A stretch of DNA of 64,000 bases. Source: Pseudomonas berkeleyensis (lineage in GTDB: Bacteria > Pseudomonadota > Gammaproteobacteria > Pseudomonadales > Pseudomonadaceae). This document shows positions 1-10,541 of the stretch, piece by piece. Position numbers and translations under genes: made by a program. Numbering within the stretch: the stretch's first letter is position 1; every line of letters starts with the position of its first letter. Where the stretch lies: the NCBI RefSeq assembly GCF_014109765.1, contig NZ_CP059139.1, positions 1,860,001 through 1,924,000 on the forward strand. Reading direction: 5' to 3'. The notes under the pieces were generated by a model. The model was not told the DNA's origin. It ran no database searches and saw only the letters and a list, made by a program, of their open reading frames with translations.

Positions 1-495
1 CCAGACCCCGCTCGGCACGGCGTCGAAATCCGGATTGAAGCCGTGAGCTTCCAGGCAGGGCAGGTAGTGCGGCTCGGCGCCGGCGAGAAACGCCGCACCT
101 TCGTAGATCTGGTAGAACGGGTTGGGGCTGACCACCAGGCCCTGGGCATTGCGGTCGACCACGGCCTGGGTGAAGGCGAACAGCGCTTCACGGGTGCCGT
201 TGACCGGCAGCACATGGCGCGCTGCATCCAGCCAGCCTTGCGGTACGCCGAAGCGGCGTTCGCACCAGGTGGCGATGCTCTGGCGCAGCTCTGGCAGGCC
301 CAGCGTGGTGGGGTATACCGCCAGCTTGTCGAGGTTGTCGGTCAGCGCCTTGCCGACGAACTCCGGCGAGCGGTGCTTGGGCTCGCCAATGGACAGGGCG
401 ATGGGGCGCTTGTCCGCCGCAGGCTGCACGTTGCCGAGCAGTTCACGGAGTTTCTCGAAGGGATAGGGCTGGAGCTGGTCGAGAGCTGGATTCAT
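1..495 (-). CDS. dapC: Succinyldiaminopimelate transaminase DapC (partial, 3' end missing)
   Basis: This is the N-terminal 165 codons of a PLP-dependent class I/II aminotransferase; the rest lies before base 1. The protein begins MNPALDQLQPYPFEKLRELL and contains SIGEPKHRSPEFV and VLPVNGTREALF, typical of the DapC/ArgD-like aminotransferase N-terminus. The family transfers an amino group to N-succinyl-2-amino-6-ketopimelate in lysine and meso-diaminopimelate synthesis in the cytoplasm. The start is the ATG at 493-495, 15 bases after the glnD stop on the same strand, so the two are probably co-transcribed. The name rests on protein pattern plus the dapC-glnD-map order known in Pseudomonas. The lysine of the PLP site is not in the window. 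Confidence 0.88.
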   Translation of the reverse strand, partial: MNPALDQLQPYPFEKLRELLGNVQPAADKRPIALSIGEPKHRSPEFVGKALTDNLDKLAVYPTTLGLPELRQSIATWCERRFGVPQGWLDAARHVLPVNGTREALFAFTQAVVDRNAQGLVVSPNPFYQIYEGAAFLAGAEPHYLPCLEAHGFNPDFDAVPSGVW

Positions 496-510
496 CGGTA
501 CGTCCGGAAA

Positions 511-3204
511 TCAGATGGAAAATTGCGTGGGTTGAGCGCTGGGCTCGGACAGGCGGCGGATGATGGTTTCCTGCAGGCGGGCGCAGAGCTCCGGATCCGA
601 CAGCGGCTGGTTATTGGCGTCGGTGACGAAGAACACGTCCTCGACGCGCTCGCCGAGAGTGGCGATCTTGGCGTTCTGCAGTGACAGATCGTATTCGAGG
701 AAGATCCGCCCGATGCGTGCCAGCAGACCGGGGCGATCCGGAGCGGTCAACTCCAGCACGGTCACCGGGCGCTGCGCGTCGTTGTGGATGGTCACCTGCG
801 GAGCGAAGGCGAAGTGCTTGAGCTGGCGTGGCACCCGGCGCTGGATGATGGTCGGGTAGTCGTCCGGGTTCTTCAGCGCTTCGATCAGGCCCGCGCGAAT
901 CTGCTGGATACGCGCCGGGTTGTCGCCGATCGAACCGCCGTCGGCATCCAGCACCACGTAGGTATCGAGGGTGAACTGGCTGCTCGAGGTAATGATCCGC
1001 GCATCGTGAATGTTCAGGTTGAGCTGACTCATCGCGGCTACGGTCACGGCGAAGAAGTCGTGCTGATCCGGCGCGTAGATGAAGATCTGCGTGCCACCCT
1101 CGAATTCGCGCTGGGTGGTTTCCTTCATCAACACCAGCGGGCCGCCATTGTTGGGGTGCTGGAGGATGGCGTCGGTATGCCAGGCCACGTCGCCAGCGGT
1201 GTGACGCAGGAAGTAGTCGTCACCGAGCTGGCTCCACAGTTGTTCTGCGTCGTCCGGGTCGATACCGCTGCGCACCAGGGTATCCAGCGCGGCGCTTTGT
1301 GTCTGGCGGATCTGCTCTTCGCGATCCAGCGGGTTTTCCAGGCCGCGGCGCAGGGCGCGTTTGGTCTCGGTGTAGAGCTGGCGCAGCAGGCTGGCGCGCC
1401 AGGAGTTCCACAGGCTGGGGTTGGTGGCGTTGATGTCGGCCACGGTCAGCACGTAGAGGTAGTCGAGGTGGGTCTGATCACCGACGAACTGGGCGAAGTC
1501 GTGGATTACCTGTGGGTCGGACAGATCCTTGCGCTGCGCAGTGGTGGACATCACCAGGTGGTTCTGCACCAGCCAGACGATCAAGGCACTGTCCCAGGCC
1601 GGCAGGTGATGGCGGCGGGCGAAGGCTTCGGCGTCCACCGCGCCCAGTTCCGAGTGGTCGCCGCCACGACCCTTGCCGATGTCGTGATAGAGGCCGGCGA
1701 GGTAGATCAGTTCGGACTTGGGCAGCTTGTCGATCAGTTTGCTGGCCAGCGGGAATTTCTCCGCCAGCTCTGGCCAGCGGAACTTGCGCAGGTGCTTGAT
1801 CAGGTTGAGCGTGTGCGCATCGACGGTATAGATGTGGAACAGGTCGTGCTGCATCTGCCCGACGATATGGCCGAACTCCGGCAGGTAGCGACCGAGGATG
1901 CCGTAGCGGTTCATCCGCCGCAGGTTGCGGTGGATGCCTTCCTTGCACTTGAACAGCTCGATGAACAGGCTGGTGTTGCGGATGTCCTTGCGGAAGTCGT
2001 CGTCGATCAGGTCGCGGCTGTCGCGTAGCAGGCGAATGCTGTCGGCACGAACGCCCTTGATCTCCGGGTTCTGCGCCATCAGCACGAACACTTCGATGAT
2101 GGCGAAGGGGGTGCGCTTGAAGACGTTCGGGTGGGTGACTTCGATATAGCCGTCACGCACCTGGAAGCGGCTGTTCAGCGGCGTCGCCGGGCCGCTTTCA
2201 CCTGCGCGCAGGATGACTTCCTCGAAGTGCTGGTTGATCAGGTCGGACAGCTCGGAGATGCCCATGACCACGCGGTAGTACTTCTGCATGAAGTGCTCGA
2301 TGCTGCGCTTGCCCTCACCGTCCTTGTAGCCGAACAGGGCGGCGATCTTCGCCTGGTGGTCGAACAGCAGGCGATCTTCGGCGCGACCGGCGAGCATGTG
2401 CAGGGCGTAGCGTACCTTCCACAGGAATTCCTGACTGGAGGAGAGCAGGGCGTACTCGCTTTCCAGCAGGAAGCCGTGGCCGACCAGAGCTTGCAGGTTG
2501 AGCGTGCCGAACTGGCGGCGCGCGACCCAGAGCACGGTCTGGATATCGCGCAGGCCGCCAGGCGAACCTTTGACGTTGGGTTCGAGGTTGTACTCGGTGT
2601 CGTTGTACTTGCCGTGGCGCGCCTTGCGCTCTTCGCGCTTGGCCAGATAGAAGTGTTTGCTCGGCCACATGGCGTCGGTGCTGGTCACCTGCTGCATGCG
2701 CTGGCGCAGGTGCTCGGGGCCGGCGATGGTACGGCTCTCCATCAGGTTGGTAATCACCGTCAGGTCGGCGCGCGCCTCTTCGGCGCATTCCTCTACCGAG
2801 CGCACGCTCTGCCCGACTTCCAGGCCGATGTCCCAGAGCAGGGTGAGGAAGCCTTCGATGGACTCGCGGAAGATCTCGTGGTCGGCGCTGTCGAGGAGGA
2901 TCAGCAGGTCGATGTCGGAGTAGGGGTGCAGCTCGCCGCGCCCGTAGCCGCCAACGGCGAGCAGGGCGATGTCAGCGTCTTCGCTCCAGGTGAAGCGTTT
3001 CCAGGCTTCCTGCAGGATCTGGTCGACGAACCAGGCGCGGTCCTCGACCAGGCGGCGGATGTCGCGTCCGCTGCGAAAGCGCTCATCCAGGACCTCGTGC
3101 GCGCCACGAATGGCTTTCTTGAATGCGGCGATGGGGCTGGATTTGAGGGCCAGCTCGGCCTGGAACTGACCGGGGTCAAACAGTTCGGGGTCCATCTGCG
3201 GCAT
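511..3204 (-). CDS. glnD: Bifunctional uridylyltransferase/uridylyl-removing enzyme GlnD
   Basis: The 897-residue protein matches the usual length of GlnD, the sensor that uridylylates and de-uridylylates the PII proteins in response to glutamine. The nucleotidyltransferase motif [16 protein letters not shown] sits at residues 85-100. An HD hydrolase motif, [14 protein letters not shown], is near residue 505. Two C-terminal ACT domains lie near 703-752 and 811-868; these bind glutamine in the family. The start [14 protein letters not shown] agrees with Pseudomonas homologues. It precedes dapC on the same strand and lies 85 bases downstream of the map stop, with an inverted repeat in between. 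Confidence 0.97.
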   Translation of the reverse strand: MPQMDPELFDPGQFQAELALKSSPIAAFKKAIRGAHEVLDERFRSGRDIRRLVEDRAWFVDQILQEAWKRFTWSEDADIALLAVGGYGRGELHPYSDIDLLILLDSADHEIFRESIEGFLTLLWDIGLEVGQSVRSVEECAEEARADLTVITNLMESRTIAGPEHLRQRMQQVTSTDAMWPSKHFYLAKREERKARHGKYNDTEYNLEPNVKGSPGGLRDIQTVLWVARRQFGTLNLQALVGHGFLLESEYALLSSSQEFLWKVRYALHMLAGRAEDRLLFDHQAKIAALFGYKDGEGKRSIEHFMQKYYRVVMGISELSDLINQHFEEVILRAGESGPATPLNSRFQVRDGYIEVTHPNVFKRTPFAIIEVFVLMAQNPEIKGVRADSIRLLRDSRDLIDDDFRKDIRNTSLFIELFKCKEGIHRNLRRMNRYGILGRYLPEFGHIVGQMQHDLFHIYTVDAHTLNLIKHLRKFRWPELAEKFPLASKLIDKLPKSELIYLAGLYHDIGKGRGGDHSELGAVDAEAFARRHHLPAWDSALIVWLVQNHLVMSTTAQRKDLSDPQVIHDFAQFVGDQTHLDYLYVLTVADINATNPSLWNSWRASLLRQLYTETKRALRRGLENPLDREEQIRQTQSAALDTLVRSGIDPDDAEQLWSQLGDDYFLRHTAGDVAWHTDAILQHPNNGGPLVLMKETTQREFEGGTQIFIYAPDQHDFFAVTVAAMSQLNLNIHDARIITSSSQFTLDTYVVLDADGGSIGDNPARIQQIRAGLIEALKNPDDYPTIIQRRVPRQLKHFAFAPQVTIHNDAQRPVTVLELTAPDRPGLLARIGRIFLEYDLSLQNAKIATLGERVEDVFFVTDANNQPLSDPELCARLQETIIRRLSEPSAQPTQFSI

Positions 3205-3230
3205 GCAGGTGCCTTCCTTATATAGAGGTC

Positions 3231-3287
3231 GTAGGGTGCGCGCTGTGCGCAGCGCTTCGGTTCATGGTGCGCATGGCGCACCCTGCG
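3231..3287. repeat. REP-like inverted repeat (GTAGGGTGCGC type), copy 1
   Basis: The stretch begins GTAGGGTGCGCGC and ends GGCGCACCCTGCGA, so its arms are inverted copies around a central TTCGGTTCATGG. The same element, nearly intact, recurs at 33034-33089, and a half copy lies at 33974-33998. All three lie between genes. This is the form of short interspersed palindromic repeats common in Pseudomonas. It lies between map and glnD and could act as an mRNA hairpin. Confidence 0.7.
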
Positions 3288-3289
3288 AG

Positions 3290-4078
3290 TCAGTGACCAG
3301 CCGAGGTGCGCGCGATGGTGTCATCACTGCGCAGGGTGAAAATCTCGTAACCATCGGCGGTGACCAGCACGGTGTGCTCCCACTGTGCCGAGAGCTTGCG
3401 ATCCTTGGTGATGGCCGTCCAGCCGTCGCCGAGCAGGCGGGTTTCCGGGCGGCCCTGGTTGATCATCGGCTCGATGGTGAAGGTCATGCCTTCTTTGAGC
3501 TCCATGCCGGTGCCGGCCTTGCCGTAGTGCAGTACCTGCGGCTCTTCATGGAAGACTGCGCCGATACCGTGGCCGCAGTATTCACGCACGACCGAGAAAC
3601 CATTCTTTTCCGCGTGCTTCTGGATCACTTCACCAATATCGCCCAGGCGAGCGCCCGGCTTGACCAGTTCGATGCCTTTATACATGCATTCCTGGGTGAT
3701 CTTGGCCAGGCGTTCGGCCCACTCGGCGACCTTGCCGACCATGAACATCTTGCTGGTGTCGCCGTGGTAGCCGTCCTTGATCACAGTGACGTCGATGTTC
3801 AGCACGTCGCCGTCCTTGAGCGGCTTGTCGTTGGGAATGCCGTGGCAGACGACGTGGTTGATCGAGGTGCAGATCGACTTGGGGAAGCCCTTGTAGTTGA
3901 GCGGGGCGGGAATGGCCTTCTGCACGTTGACGATGTAGTCGTGGCAGATGCGATCCAGCTCGTCGGTGGTGACGCCCGGTTTGACGTGCTCACCGATCAT
4001 CTCCAGCACTTCGGCGGCCAGGCGGCCAGCCACGCGCATTTTCTCGATTTCTTCGGGGGATTTGAGGGTGACGGTCAT
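3290..4078 (-). CDS. map: Methionine aminopeptidase type I
   Basis: The 262-residue protein removes the initiator methionine from nascent cytosolic proteins. It has no N-terminal extension, as in bacterial type I enzymes. Metal-ligand motifs are visible: DVLNIDVTVIKDGYHGDTSKMF, HGIGAVFHEEPQV and GMTFTIEPMI, with the final Glu in LSAQWEHTVLVT. I chose ATG 4076-4078 (MTVTLKSPEEIEKMRVAG) because homologues begin there. The longer open frame adds 19 unrelated residues. It is divergent from rpsB, an arrangement conserved in Pseudomonas. Confidence 0.97.
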   Translation of the reverse strand: MTVTLKSPEEIEKMRVAGRLAAEVLEMIGEHVKPGVTTDELDRICHDYIVNVQKAIPAPLNYKGFPKSICTSINHVVCHGIPNDKPLKDGDVLNIDVTVIKDGYHGDTSKMFMVGKVAEWAERLAKITQECMYKGIELVKPGARLGDIGEVIQKHAEKNGFSVVREYCGHGIGAVFHEEPQVLHYGKAGTGMELKEGMTFTIEPMINQGRPETRLLGDGWTAITKDRKLSAQWEHTVLVTADGYEIFTLRSDDTIARTSAGH

Positions 4079-4371
4079 ATCGGGCTCTCGGGTGCACACG
4101 GAAAAGGCGCTTATATTAACAGCTACGCGGCGCAAGCCCCACAGGCAGCGAAGGGCGAAGCAAGTGACATGCCGGTGATGAGGTGTTGTGGCGTGAGGTT
4201 TGTAGCTTGTCGCGGCTTTGTGTGGTATAAAACGCGCCGCTTTACGGGCGGTACGTCCGAAAGCTCAAACCCACACACGTATCGACACGGTTTCCTGGGT
4301 GCCTTTCGACAAGTTCGAGGGTTGGAAGCTGGGATACGTGGAGGCCTAACCCGACTTATCAAGGAACTATC

Positions 4372-5115
4372 ATGTCCCAAGTCAACATGCGCGATATGCT
4401 GAAGGCCGGTGTGCACTTCGGCCACCAGACTCGTTACTGGAACCCGAAAATGGGCAAGTACATTTTCGGCGCGCGTAACAAGATTCACATCATCAACCTC
4501 GAAAAAACCCTGCCGATGTTCAACGAAGCTCAGGCTTTCGTTGAGAAGCTGGCTGCTGGCAAGAACAAGATCCTGTTCGTCGGCACCAAGCGTTCCGCTG
4601 GCAAGATCGTTCGCGAAGAAGCTGCTCGTTGCGGCTCGCCGTTCGTCGATCACCGCTGGTTGGGCGGCATGCTGACCAACTACAAAACCATCCGCGCCTC
4701 GATCAAGCGTCTGCGTGAGCTGGAAGTTCAGTCCCAGGACGGTACTTTCGCCAAGCTGACCAAGAAAGAAGCTCTGATGCGTTCGCGTGATCTGGAAAAA
4801 CTGGATCGCAGCCTGGGCGGTATCAAGGACATGGGCGGCCTGCCGGACGCACTGTTCGTGATCGACGTTGACCACGAGCGCATCGCTATCACCGAAGCCA
4901 ACAAACTGGGCATCCCGGTTATCGGCATCGTCGATACCAACAGCAGCCCGGAAGGCGTTGACTACATCATCCCGGGTAACGACGACGCCATCCGCGCCAT
5001 CCAGCTGTACATGGGTGCCATGGCCGACGCCGTGATCCGTGGTCGCAGCAACGCTGGCGGCGCGACTGAAGAGTTCGTCGAAGAAGCCGCAGCTGCCGAG
5101 AGCGCCGAAGGCTAA
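4372..5115 (+). CDS. rpsB: 30S ribosomal protein S2
   Basis: The 247-residue protein starts [20 protein letters not shown] and contains [20 protein letters not shown] and [17 protein letters not shown], the S2 signatures. S2 is added late to the small subunit and is needed for binding of S1. AAGGAA at 4361-4366 is a good ribosome-binding site. The first gene of the rpsB-tsf unit, it is separated from tsf by a hairpin that may act as an attenuator. The Ala/Glu-rich C-terminus ([11 protein letters not shown]) is normal for Pseudomonas. Confidence 0.98.
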   Translation: MSQVNMRDMLKAGVHFGHQTRYWNPKMGKYIFGARNKIHIINLEKTLPMFNEAQAFVEKLAAGKNKILFVGTKRSAGKIVREEAARCGSPFVDHRWLGGMLTNYKTIRASIKRLRELEVQSQDGTFAKLTKKEALMRSRDLEKLDRSLGGIKDMGGLPDALFVIDVDHERIAITEANKLGIPVIGIVDTNSSPEGVDYIIPGNDDAIRAIQLYMGAMADAVIRGRSNAGGATEEFVEEAAAAESAEG

Positions 5116-5154
5116 GCGGTAACGCAAAGCATCTAGCGTTACGCGCTGTGCAAG

Positions 5155-5176
5155 AAGGGGGCTAAGCCCCCTTTTT
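5155..5176 (+). terminator. Intrinsic terminator/attenuator between rpsB and tsf
   Basis: AAGGGGGC and GCCCCCTT form an 8-bp stem around a TAA loop, followed by TTT. It resembles the partial terminator found between rpsB and tsf in other bacteria, which would lower tsf expression relative to rpsB unless tsf has its own promoter. Confidence 0.75.
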
Positions 5177-5245
5177 GCCACTCACAGATTTGATCGCCCG
5201 CCATGCGGGTGAATGGTTGAAGACCTACCAAAGAGGATTTTCAAG

Positions 5246-6109
5246 ATGGCAGAAGTTACTGCAGCCCTGGTTAAAGAACTGCGCGAGCGTACCGGCCAAG
5301 GCATGATGGAGTGCAAGAAGGCTCTGGTTGCCGCTGGTGGCGACATCGAGAAGGCCATTGATGACATGCGCGCTTCCGGCGCCATCAAGGCTGCCAAAAA
5401 GGCTGGCAACATCGCCGCCGAAGGCTCCATCGCCGTTCGTGTCGAAGGCGGCCGTGGCCTGATCATCGAAGTCAACTCGCAGACCGACTTCCTGGCTCTG
5501 CAGGACGACTTCAAAGGTTTCGTGAAAGAAAGCCTGGACGAAGCCTTCGAGCAGAACCTGACCGACGCCGCTCCGCTGATCGCTTCGCGCGAATCCGCTC
5601 GTGAGGCTCTGGTTGCCAAGTGCGGCGAGAACGTCAACATCCGTCGCCTGACTGCCGTTACCGGCGAAACCGTTGGTGCCTACCTGCACGGTCACCGCAT
5701 TGGCGTTCTGGTTGTCCTGAAAGGCGGCAACGACGAACTGGCCAAGCACGTTGCCATGCACGTTGCTGCTTCCAACCCGGCCGTTGTATCGCCGGATCAG
5801 GTCTCCGAAGAGCTGGTTGCCAAGGAAAAAGAAATCTTCCTGCAACTGAACGCCGAGAAGATTGCTGGCAAGCCGGAAAACATCGTCGAGAACATGGTCA
5901 AAGGCCGTATCGCCAAGTTCCTGGCTGAAGCCAGCCTGGTTGAGCAAGCCTTCATCATGGATCCGGAAGTCAAGGTCGGTGACCTGGTCAAGAAAGCCGG
6001 CGCTGAAGTCGTTTCCTTCGTTCGTTACGAAGTGGGCGAGGGCATCGAGAAGGCCGAGACTGACTTCGCTGCCGAAGTTGCCGCTCAGGTTGCTGCCAGC
6101 AAGCAGTAA
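5246..6109 (+). CDS. tsf: Translation elongation factor Ts
   Basis: This 287-residue protein is the nucleotide exchange factor for EF-Tu. The N-terminal module contains ELRERTGQGMMECKKAL, and the core has NSQTDFLALQDDF (the TDF contact with EF-Tu). The start MAEVTAALVKELRERT at ATG 5246 follows the ribosome-binding site AGAGGAT at about 5232-5238. An in-frame ATG at 5213 would add 11 residues not found in the family. It lies downstream of rpsB. Confidence 0.98.
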   Translation: MAEVTAALVKELRERTGQGMMECKKALVAAGGDIEKAIDDMRASGAIKAAKKAGNIAAEGSIAVRVEGGRGLIIEVNSQTDFLALQDDFKGFVKESLDEAFEQNLTDAAPLIASRESAREALVAKCGENVNIRRLTAVTGETVGAYLHGHRIGVLVVLKGGNDELAKHVAMHVAASNPAVVSPDQVSEELVAKEKEIFLQLNAEKIAGKPENIVENMVKGRIAKFLAEASLVEQAFIMDPEVKVGDLVKKAGAEVVSFVRYEVGEGIEKAETDFAAEVAAQVAASKQ

Positions 6110-6134
6110 TCGGTTGTTCGGTATGTGTCCCCAG

Positions 6135-6166
6135 AGAGGCTGCCCGTTTGCGCGGGCGGCCTCTTT
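6135..6166 (+). terminator. Probable terminator after tsf
   Basis: AGAGGCTGCCCG and CGGGCGGCCTCT pair with one T-G wobble around a six-base loop, followed by a short TT run. The T tract is weak, so some readthrough into pyrH is possible. Confidence 0.6.
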
Positions 6167-6294
6167 GCCGAATAAGGGCTACTAATAAGTAGTGGTCGTA
6201 TCCAACGAACGGCCGCTGGCACTGTCGAAGTGCCGGACAAACGCAGTGCCAAGGTGCTGCTACAGCATTCATACCGCCGCAGGAGAGACTTGCA

Positions 6295-7038
6295 ATGGCT
6301 CAGCAGACGACTGGTCGCCAACCTCGCTATAAACGCATTCTGCTCAAACTTAGCGGCGAGGCCCTGATGGGCTCGGAAGATTTCGGCATCGATCCCAAGG
6401 TGCTCGATCGCATGGCGCTGGAAGTCGGTCAACTGGTCGGCATCGGCGTGCAGGTCGGCCTGGTGATCGGTGGCGGCAACCTGTTCCGCGGTGCGGCCCT
6501 GTCCGCCGCGGGCATGGATCGAGTGACCGGCGACCACATGGGCATGCTGGCAACGGTGATGAACGCCCTGGCCATGCGTGATGCGCTGGAGCGCTCGAAC
6601 ATCCCGGCCATCGTCATGTCGGCGATCTCCATGGTCGGCGTCACCGACCATTACGACCGCCGCAAGGCCATGCGCCACCTGAAGACCGGCGAGGTGGTGA
6701 TTTTCGCTGCCGGTACCGGCAACCCGTTCTTCACCACCGACTCTGCAGCCTGCCTGCGTGCCATCGAGATCGATGCCGACGTGGTGCTGAAGGCGACCAA
6801 GGTCGATGGCGTGTACACTGCCGACCCGTTCAAGGATCCACATGCCGAGAAATTCGAGCGCCTGACCTATGACGAGGTGCTTGATCGCAAGCTGGGCGTG
6901 ATGGATCTGACCGCCATCTGCCTGTGCCGTGATCACAACATGCCGCTGCGGGTCTTCAACATGAATAAGCCAGGCGCTCTGCTGAACGTTGTAGTGGGCG
7001 GCGCCGAAGGAACTCTGATCGAGGAGGATGCACAATGA
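6295..7038 (+). CDS. pyrH: Uridylate kinase
   Basis: The 247-residue protein phosphorylates UMP to UDP as a bacterial hexameric amino-acid-kinase-fold enzyme. The N-terminal [13 protein letters not shown] and IGGGNLFRG form the phosphate-binding loops. [15 protein letters not shown] and VDGVYTADP are further family motifs. AGGAGAG at 6281-6287 is a strong ribosome-binding site. It overlaps frr by ATGA, so the two are translationally coupled. Confidence 0.97.
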   Translation: MAQQTTGRQPRYKRILLKLSGEALMGSEDFGIDPKVLDRMALEVGQLVGIGVQVGLVIGGGNLFRGAALSAAGMDRVTGDHMGMLATVMNALAMRDALERSNIPAIVMSAISMVGVTDHYDRRKAMRHLKTGEVVIFAAGTGNPFFTTDSAACLRAIEIDADVVLKATKVDGVYTADPFKDPHAEKFERLTYDEVLDRKLGVMDLTAICLCRDHNMPLRVFNMNKPGALLNVVVGGAEGTLIEEDAQ

Positions 7039-7592
7039 TCAACGACATCAAGAAAGACGCTCAGGAACGCATGAGCAAGTCCCTGGAAGCGCTGGGTCGT
7101 AACCTGGCCTCCATTCGAACCGGTCGTGCCCATCCGAGCATTCTCGATAGCATCAAGGTGCCGGCCTGGGGCAGTGACATGCCGCTGAACCAGGTTGCAG
7201 CGATCACCGTCGAGGACGCCCGTACCCTGAAGATCGTCGCGCATGACAAGAATCTCAGCGCCGCCATCGAGAAGGCGATTCTGACTTCCGACCTGGGCCT
7301 GAACCCAAGCAGCGCTGGCACTACCATCCGCGTGCCGATGCCGGCTCTGACCGAGGAAACTCGCAAGGGCTACACCAAGCAGGCACGTGGCGTGGCTGAA
7401 GATGCCAAGGTTGCCGTGCGCAACGTGCGTCGTGATGCCCTGGCCGACCTGAAAAAGCTGTCCAAGGCCAAGGAAATCAGCGAAGACGAAGAGCGTCGTG
7501 CTGCTGACGAGCTGCAGAAAATCACCGACAAATTCATCGGCGATGTGGATAAGGCCCTAGAGGTCAAGGAAGCGGATCTGATGGCCGTTTGA
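7035..7592 (+). CDS. frr: Ribosome recycling factor
   Basis: This 185-residue protein, with EF-G, splits post-termination ribosomes. It begins [20 protein letters not shown] and has the conserved [13 protein letters not shown] and [15 protein letters not shown]. Two long helical stretches rich in charged residues at the ends fit the tRNA-like L shape of RRF. The start overlaps the pyrH stop by four bases, and the next gene begins 17 bases downstream. Confidence 0.97.
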   Translation: MINDIKKDAQERMSKSLEALGRNLASIRTGRAHPSILDSIKVPAWGSDMPLNQVAAITVEDARTLKIVAHDKNLSAAIEKAILTSDLGLNPSSAGTTIRVPMPALTEETRKGYTKQARGVAEDAKVAVRNVRRDALADLKKLSKAKEISEDEERRAADELQKITDKFIGDVDKALEVKEADLMAV

Positions 7593-7609
7593 CGGCTGAG
7601 CGCCCATAC

Positions 7610-8356
7610 ATGGACAAAAACAAACAGGGGGCAGTGCCGCGGCATGTCGCCATCATCATGGATGGCAACAACCGTTGGGCGAAGAAGCGCCTGTTGCCGG
7701 GTGTGGCTGGGCACAAGGCTGGGGTCGACGCGGTTCGTGCGGTGATCGAGGTCTGTGCTGAGTCGGGTGTCGAGGTGCTGACCCTGTTCGCGTTCTCCAG
7801 TGAGAACTGGCAGCGCCCGGCCGAAGAGGTTGGGGCGCTGATGGAACTGTTTCTGGGCGCGCTGCGCCGAGAGGCCAAGCGCCTGCGGGATAACGACATC
7901 AGCTTGCGCATCATCGGTGACCGTTCGCGGTTTCACCCTGAGTTGCAGGCGGCCATGCGTGAGGCCGAGTTGCTGACTGCGGGTGAGCGTCGTTTCACCC
8001 TGCAGGTGGCTGCCAACTACGGCGGCCAGTGGGATATCGCTCAGGCCGCGCAGCGCCTGGCGCGCGAGGTGCAAGCTGGGCATCTGCAGGTGGAGGACAT
8101 CACGCCTGAACTGCTGCAGGGCTGTCTGGCGACTGGTGATCTGCCGCTTCCGGATCTGTGCATCCGCACCGGCGGTGAACATCGCATTAGCAATTTCCTG
8201 CTCTGGCAGTTGGCTTACAGCGAACTGTACTTCTCCGACCTCTACTGGCCGGATTTCAAGCACGAGGCCATGCGCAAAGCACTGGCCGATTTCGCCACCC
8301 GCCAGCGTCGCTTCGGTAAGACCAGCGAGCAGGTGGAGGCTGAGGCGCGCTCCTAA
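7610..8356 (+). CDS. uppS: Undecaprenyl diphosphate synthase (cis-prenyltransferase)
   Basis: The enzyme condenses isopentenyl diphosphate onto farnesyl diphosphate to make the C55 carrier lipid for peptidoglycan and O-antigen. The 248-residue chain has the family signature HVAIIMDGNNRWAKKR, with the catalytic Asp at about residue 18, then LFAFSSENWQRP and the C-terminal PDLCIRTGGEHRISNFLLW. I chose ATG 7610 (MDKNKQGAVPRH). A TTG at 7589 would overlap the frr stop and add seven residues; it cannot be excluded. The uppS stop overlaps the cdsA start. Confidence 0.95.
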   Translation: MDKNKQGAVPRHVAIIMDGNNRWAKKRLLPGVAGHKAGVDAVRAVIEVCAESGVEVLTLFAFSSENWQRPAEEVGALMELFLGALRREAKRLRDNDISLRIIGDRSRFHPELQAAMREAELLTAGERRFTLQVAANYGGQWDIAQAAQRLAREVQAGHLQVEDITPELLQGCLATGDLPLPDLCIRTGGEHRISNFLLWQLAYSELYFSDLYWPDFKHEAMRKALADFATRQRRFGKTSEQVEAEARS

Positions 8357-9171
8357 TGCTCAAGCAACGAATAATTACAGCGCTGATACTGCTGCCCATC
8401 GCCCTTTGCGGTTTTTTCCTGCTCGACGGCCTCGCCTTCGCCTTGTTCATCGGTGCAGTGGTGACCTTGGGCGCCTGGGAGTGGGCGCGTTTGGCGGGTT
8501 TCGAGGCTCAGGCGCTGCGGGTGGGGTATGCGGCAGTGGTCGCGGCCTTGCTGGTGGTGATCTATCTGCTACCGGCCCTCGCGCCGGTGTTGCTGCTGTT
8601 GGCGGTGCTCTGGTGGTTGGCCGCGATCTGGCTGGTGCTCGGCTATCCCGATAGCAGTCGTTACTGGGGCGGCTTGCCCGGGCGTTTGCTGATCGGCCTG
8701 CTGATCCTGTTGCCCGCCTGGCAGGGATTGGTACTGCTCAAGCAATGGCCGCAGGCCAACGCTTTGATCATCGCCGTGATGGTGCTGGTGTGGGGCGCGG
8801 ATATTGGTGCCTATTTCGCCGGCAAGACCTTCGGCAAGCGTAAGCTGGCGCCCAAGGTCAGCCCAGGCAAGAGCTGGGAAGGGCTCTATGGCGGCCTCGC
8901 TGCCAGCCTGCTGATCACGCTGCTGGTGGGTTTGCAGCAAGGCTGGTCTGTTTCCGGCCTGCTGCTGGCACTCGGTGGTGCGGCGCTGGTGGTGCTGATT
9001 TCGGTGGTTGGCGATCTGACCGAGAGCATGTTCAAGCGTCAGTCCGGTATCAAGGACAGCAGTAATCTGTTGCCGGGGCATGGTGGGGTGCTGGATCGCA
9101 TCGACAGTCTGACGGCGGCGATTCCGCTGTTCGCGGCGCTGCTGTGGCTGGCTGGCTGGGGTTCGCTGTGA
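8356..9171 (+). CDS. cdsA: Phosphatidate cytidylyltransferase
   Basis: This 271-residue polytopic inner-membrane enzyme makes CDP-diacylglycerol from phosphatidic acid and CTP. Several hydrophobic segments fill residues 5-200. The C-terminal CDS signature is present as [21 protein letters not shown] followed by [14 protein letters not shown]. The ATG shares its A with the uppS stop, so translation is coupled. The GTG start of dxr overlaps its stop. Confidence 0.96.
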   Translation: MLKQRIITALILLPIALCGFFLLDGLAFALFIGAVVTLGAWEWARLAGFEAQALRVGYAAVVAALLVVIYLLPALAPVLLLLAVLWWLAAIWLVLGYPDSSRYWGGLPGRLLIGLLILLPAWQGLVLLKQWPQANALIIAVMVLVWGADIGAYFAGKTFGKRKLAPKVSPGKSWEGLYGGLAASLLITLLVGLQQGWSVSGLLLALGGAALVVLISVVGDLTESMFKRQSGIKDSSNLLPGHGGVLDRIDSLTAAIPLFAALLWLAGWGSL

Positions 9172-10352
9172 GCGCTCCGCAGCTCGTTACCGTGCTGGGG
9201 GCAACCGGCTCCATCGGTCTCAGCACGCTTGATGTGATCGCGCGTCATCCCGAGCGCTACAGCGTTTTTGCATTGAGCGGTTTTTCACGTCTGGCGGAGC
9301 TGGGCGCGCTCTGCCAGCAACATCGCCCGCGTTATGCGGTGGTGCCTGATGCCGGTTCGGCGCAGACGCTGCAAGCCAGCCTACGCGCCGCAGGTCTGAC
9401 GACCGAAGTGCTGGTTGGCGAAGAAGGGCTGTGTGCCATCGCCGCTGCGGCAGAGGTCGATTGCGTGATGGCGGCGATCGTTGGCGCTGCCGGGCTGAGG
9501 CCGACTCTGGCTGCCGTGCAGGCTGGCAAGAAGGTGTTGCTGGCGAACAAGGAAGCGCTGGTCATGTCTGGTGCGCTGTTCATTCAGGCCGTCAAGCGTA
9601 GCGGTGCAGTTCTGCTGCCAATCGACAGCGAGCACAACGCTATTTTTCAGTGCCTGCCGGGCGATTACGCGCGCGGCCTGCAAGCGGTCGGTGTGCGGCG
9701 TGTGTTGTTGACGGCCTCCGGTGGGCCATTTCGCGAGACGCCATTGGCGGATCTTGAGCATGTCACGCCGGAACAGGCCTGCGCTCACCCGAACTGGTCG
9801 ATGGGGCGCAAGATCTCCGTCGATTCGGCCAGCATGATGAACAAGGGCCTGGAGATGATCGAGGCCTGCTGGTTGTTCGACGCCCGTCCTGAGCAGATTG
9901 AGGTGGTGATCCATCGGCAGAGCGTGATTCATTCCCTGGTCGATTACGTCGATGGTTCGGTGCTGGCCCAGTTGGGCAACCCTGATATGCGCACGCCCAT
10001 CGCTCATGCTCTGGCCTGGCCGCAACGTATCGATTCCGGGGTTGCGCCGCTGGACTTGTTTGCCGTCGGTCGCCTGGATTTCGAGCGTCCGGATGAGCAG
10101 CGCTTCCCTTGCCTGCGTCTGGCGCGCGAGGCTGCTCAGGCTGGTGGTAGTGCGCCGGCCATGCTCAATGCGGTCAATGAGGTAGCTGTCGAGGCCTTCC
10201 TGCAGCAGCGCATCCGTTTCAGCGATATCGCGCGTATGATTGAGTCCGTGTTGAACGCGCAGCCCGTGCAGGCAGTCGAAGCGCTCGACGTGGTGTTCGA
10301 GGTCGACCGCCAGGCGCGCGTATTGGCCGGTGAGTGGCTCGCCCGCTGCTGA
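9168..10352 (+). CDS. dxr: 1-deoxy-D-xylulose 5-phosphate reductoisomerase
   Basis: This 394-residue enzyme catalyses the first committed step of the MEP isoprenoid pathway. The N-terminal NADPH-binding motif is [18 protein letters not shown]. Substrate and metal motifs include [24 protein letters not shown] and [17 protein letters not shown]. The likely start is GTG 9168, overlapping the cdsA stop as GTGA. The upstream ATG at 9144 would extend into cdsA. It supplies precursors to UppS and lies in the same cluster as ispD and ispF further along. Confidence 0.95.
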   Translation: MSAPQLVTVLGATGSIGLSTLDVIARHPERYSVFALSGFSRLAELGALCQQHRPRYAVVPDAGSAQTLQASLRAAGLTTEVLVGEEGLCAIAAAAEVDCVMAAIVGAAGLRPTLAAVQAGKKVLLANKEALVMSGALFIQAVKRSGAVLLPIDSEHNAIFQCLPGDYARGLQAVGVRRVLLTASGGPFRETPLADLEHVTPEQACAHPNWSMGRKISVDSASMMNKGLEMIEACWLFDARPEQIEVVIHRQSVIHSLVDYVDGSVLAQLGNPDMRTPIAHALAWPQRIDSGVAPLDLFAVGRLDFERPDEQRFPCLRLAREAAQAGGSAPAMLNAVNEVAVEAFLQQRIRFSDIARMIESVLNAQPVQAVEALDVVFEVDRQARVLAGEWLARC

Positions 10353-10541
10353 TGGGGTTTGTTCAAAGCCTTGCGAGCTAGAGGCATGCAATACCGATGG
10401 TGGCCCCCAAAAAACAGGCGAAGAACGGCCGGGGTCGCGACCGACTTTACGGGCTGTAAGTGAGTATTCTGAGCCTGTTCTTAACACGGCAGGCCCGACG
10501 CGCAGCTGGCTTTGAGCAGGCTCTAAGGGCTGGAGAGAGAA

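Noticed and set aside
4200-4231. Possible rpsB promoter: TATAAA at 4226-4231 with TTGTAG or TTGTCG upstream
   Set aside because: The -10 is good, but the two candidate -35 boxes give spacers of 20 or 13 bases, so I could not support a promoter call.
10353-10541. Possible AlgU/RpoE promoter upstream of rseP (TCTGA at 10468)
   Set aside because: No GAACTT-like -35 lies at the required spacing. The nearest GACTTT is 19 bases away.
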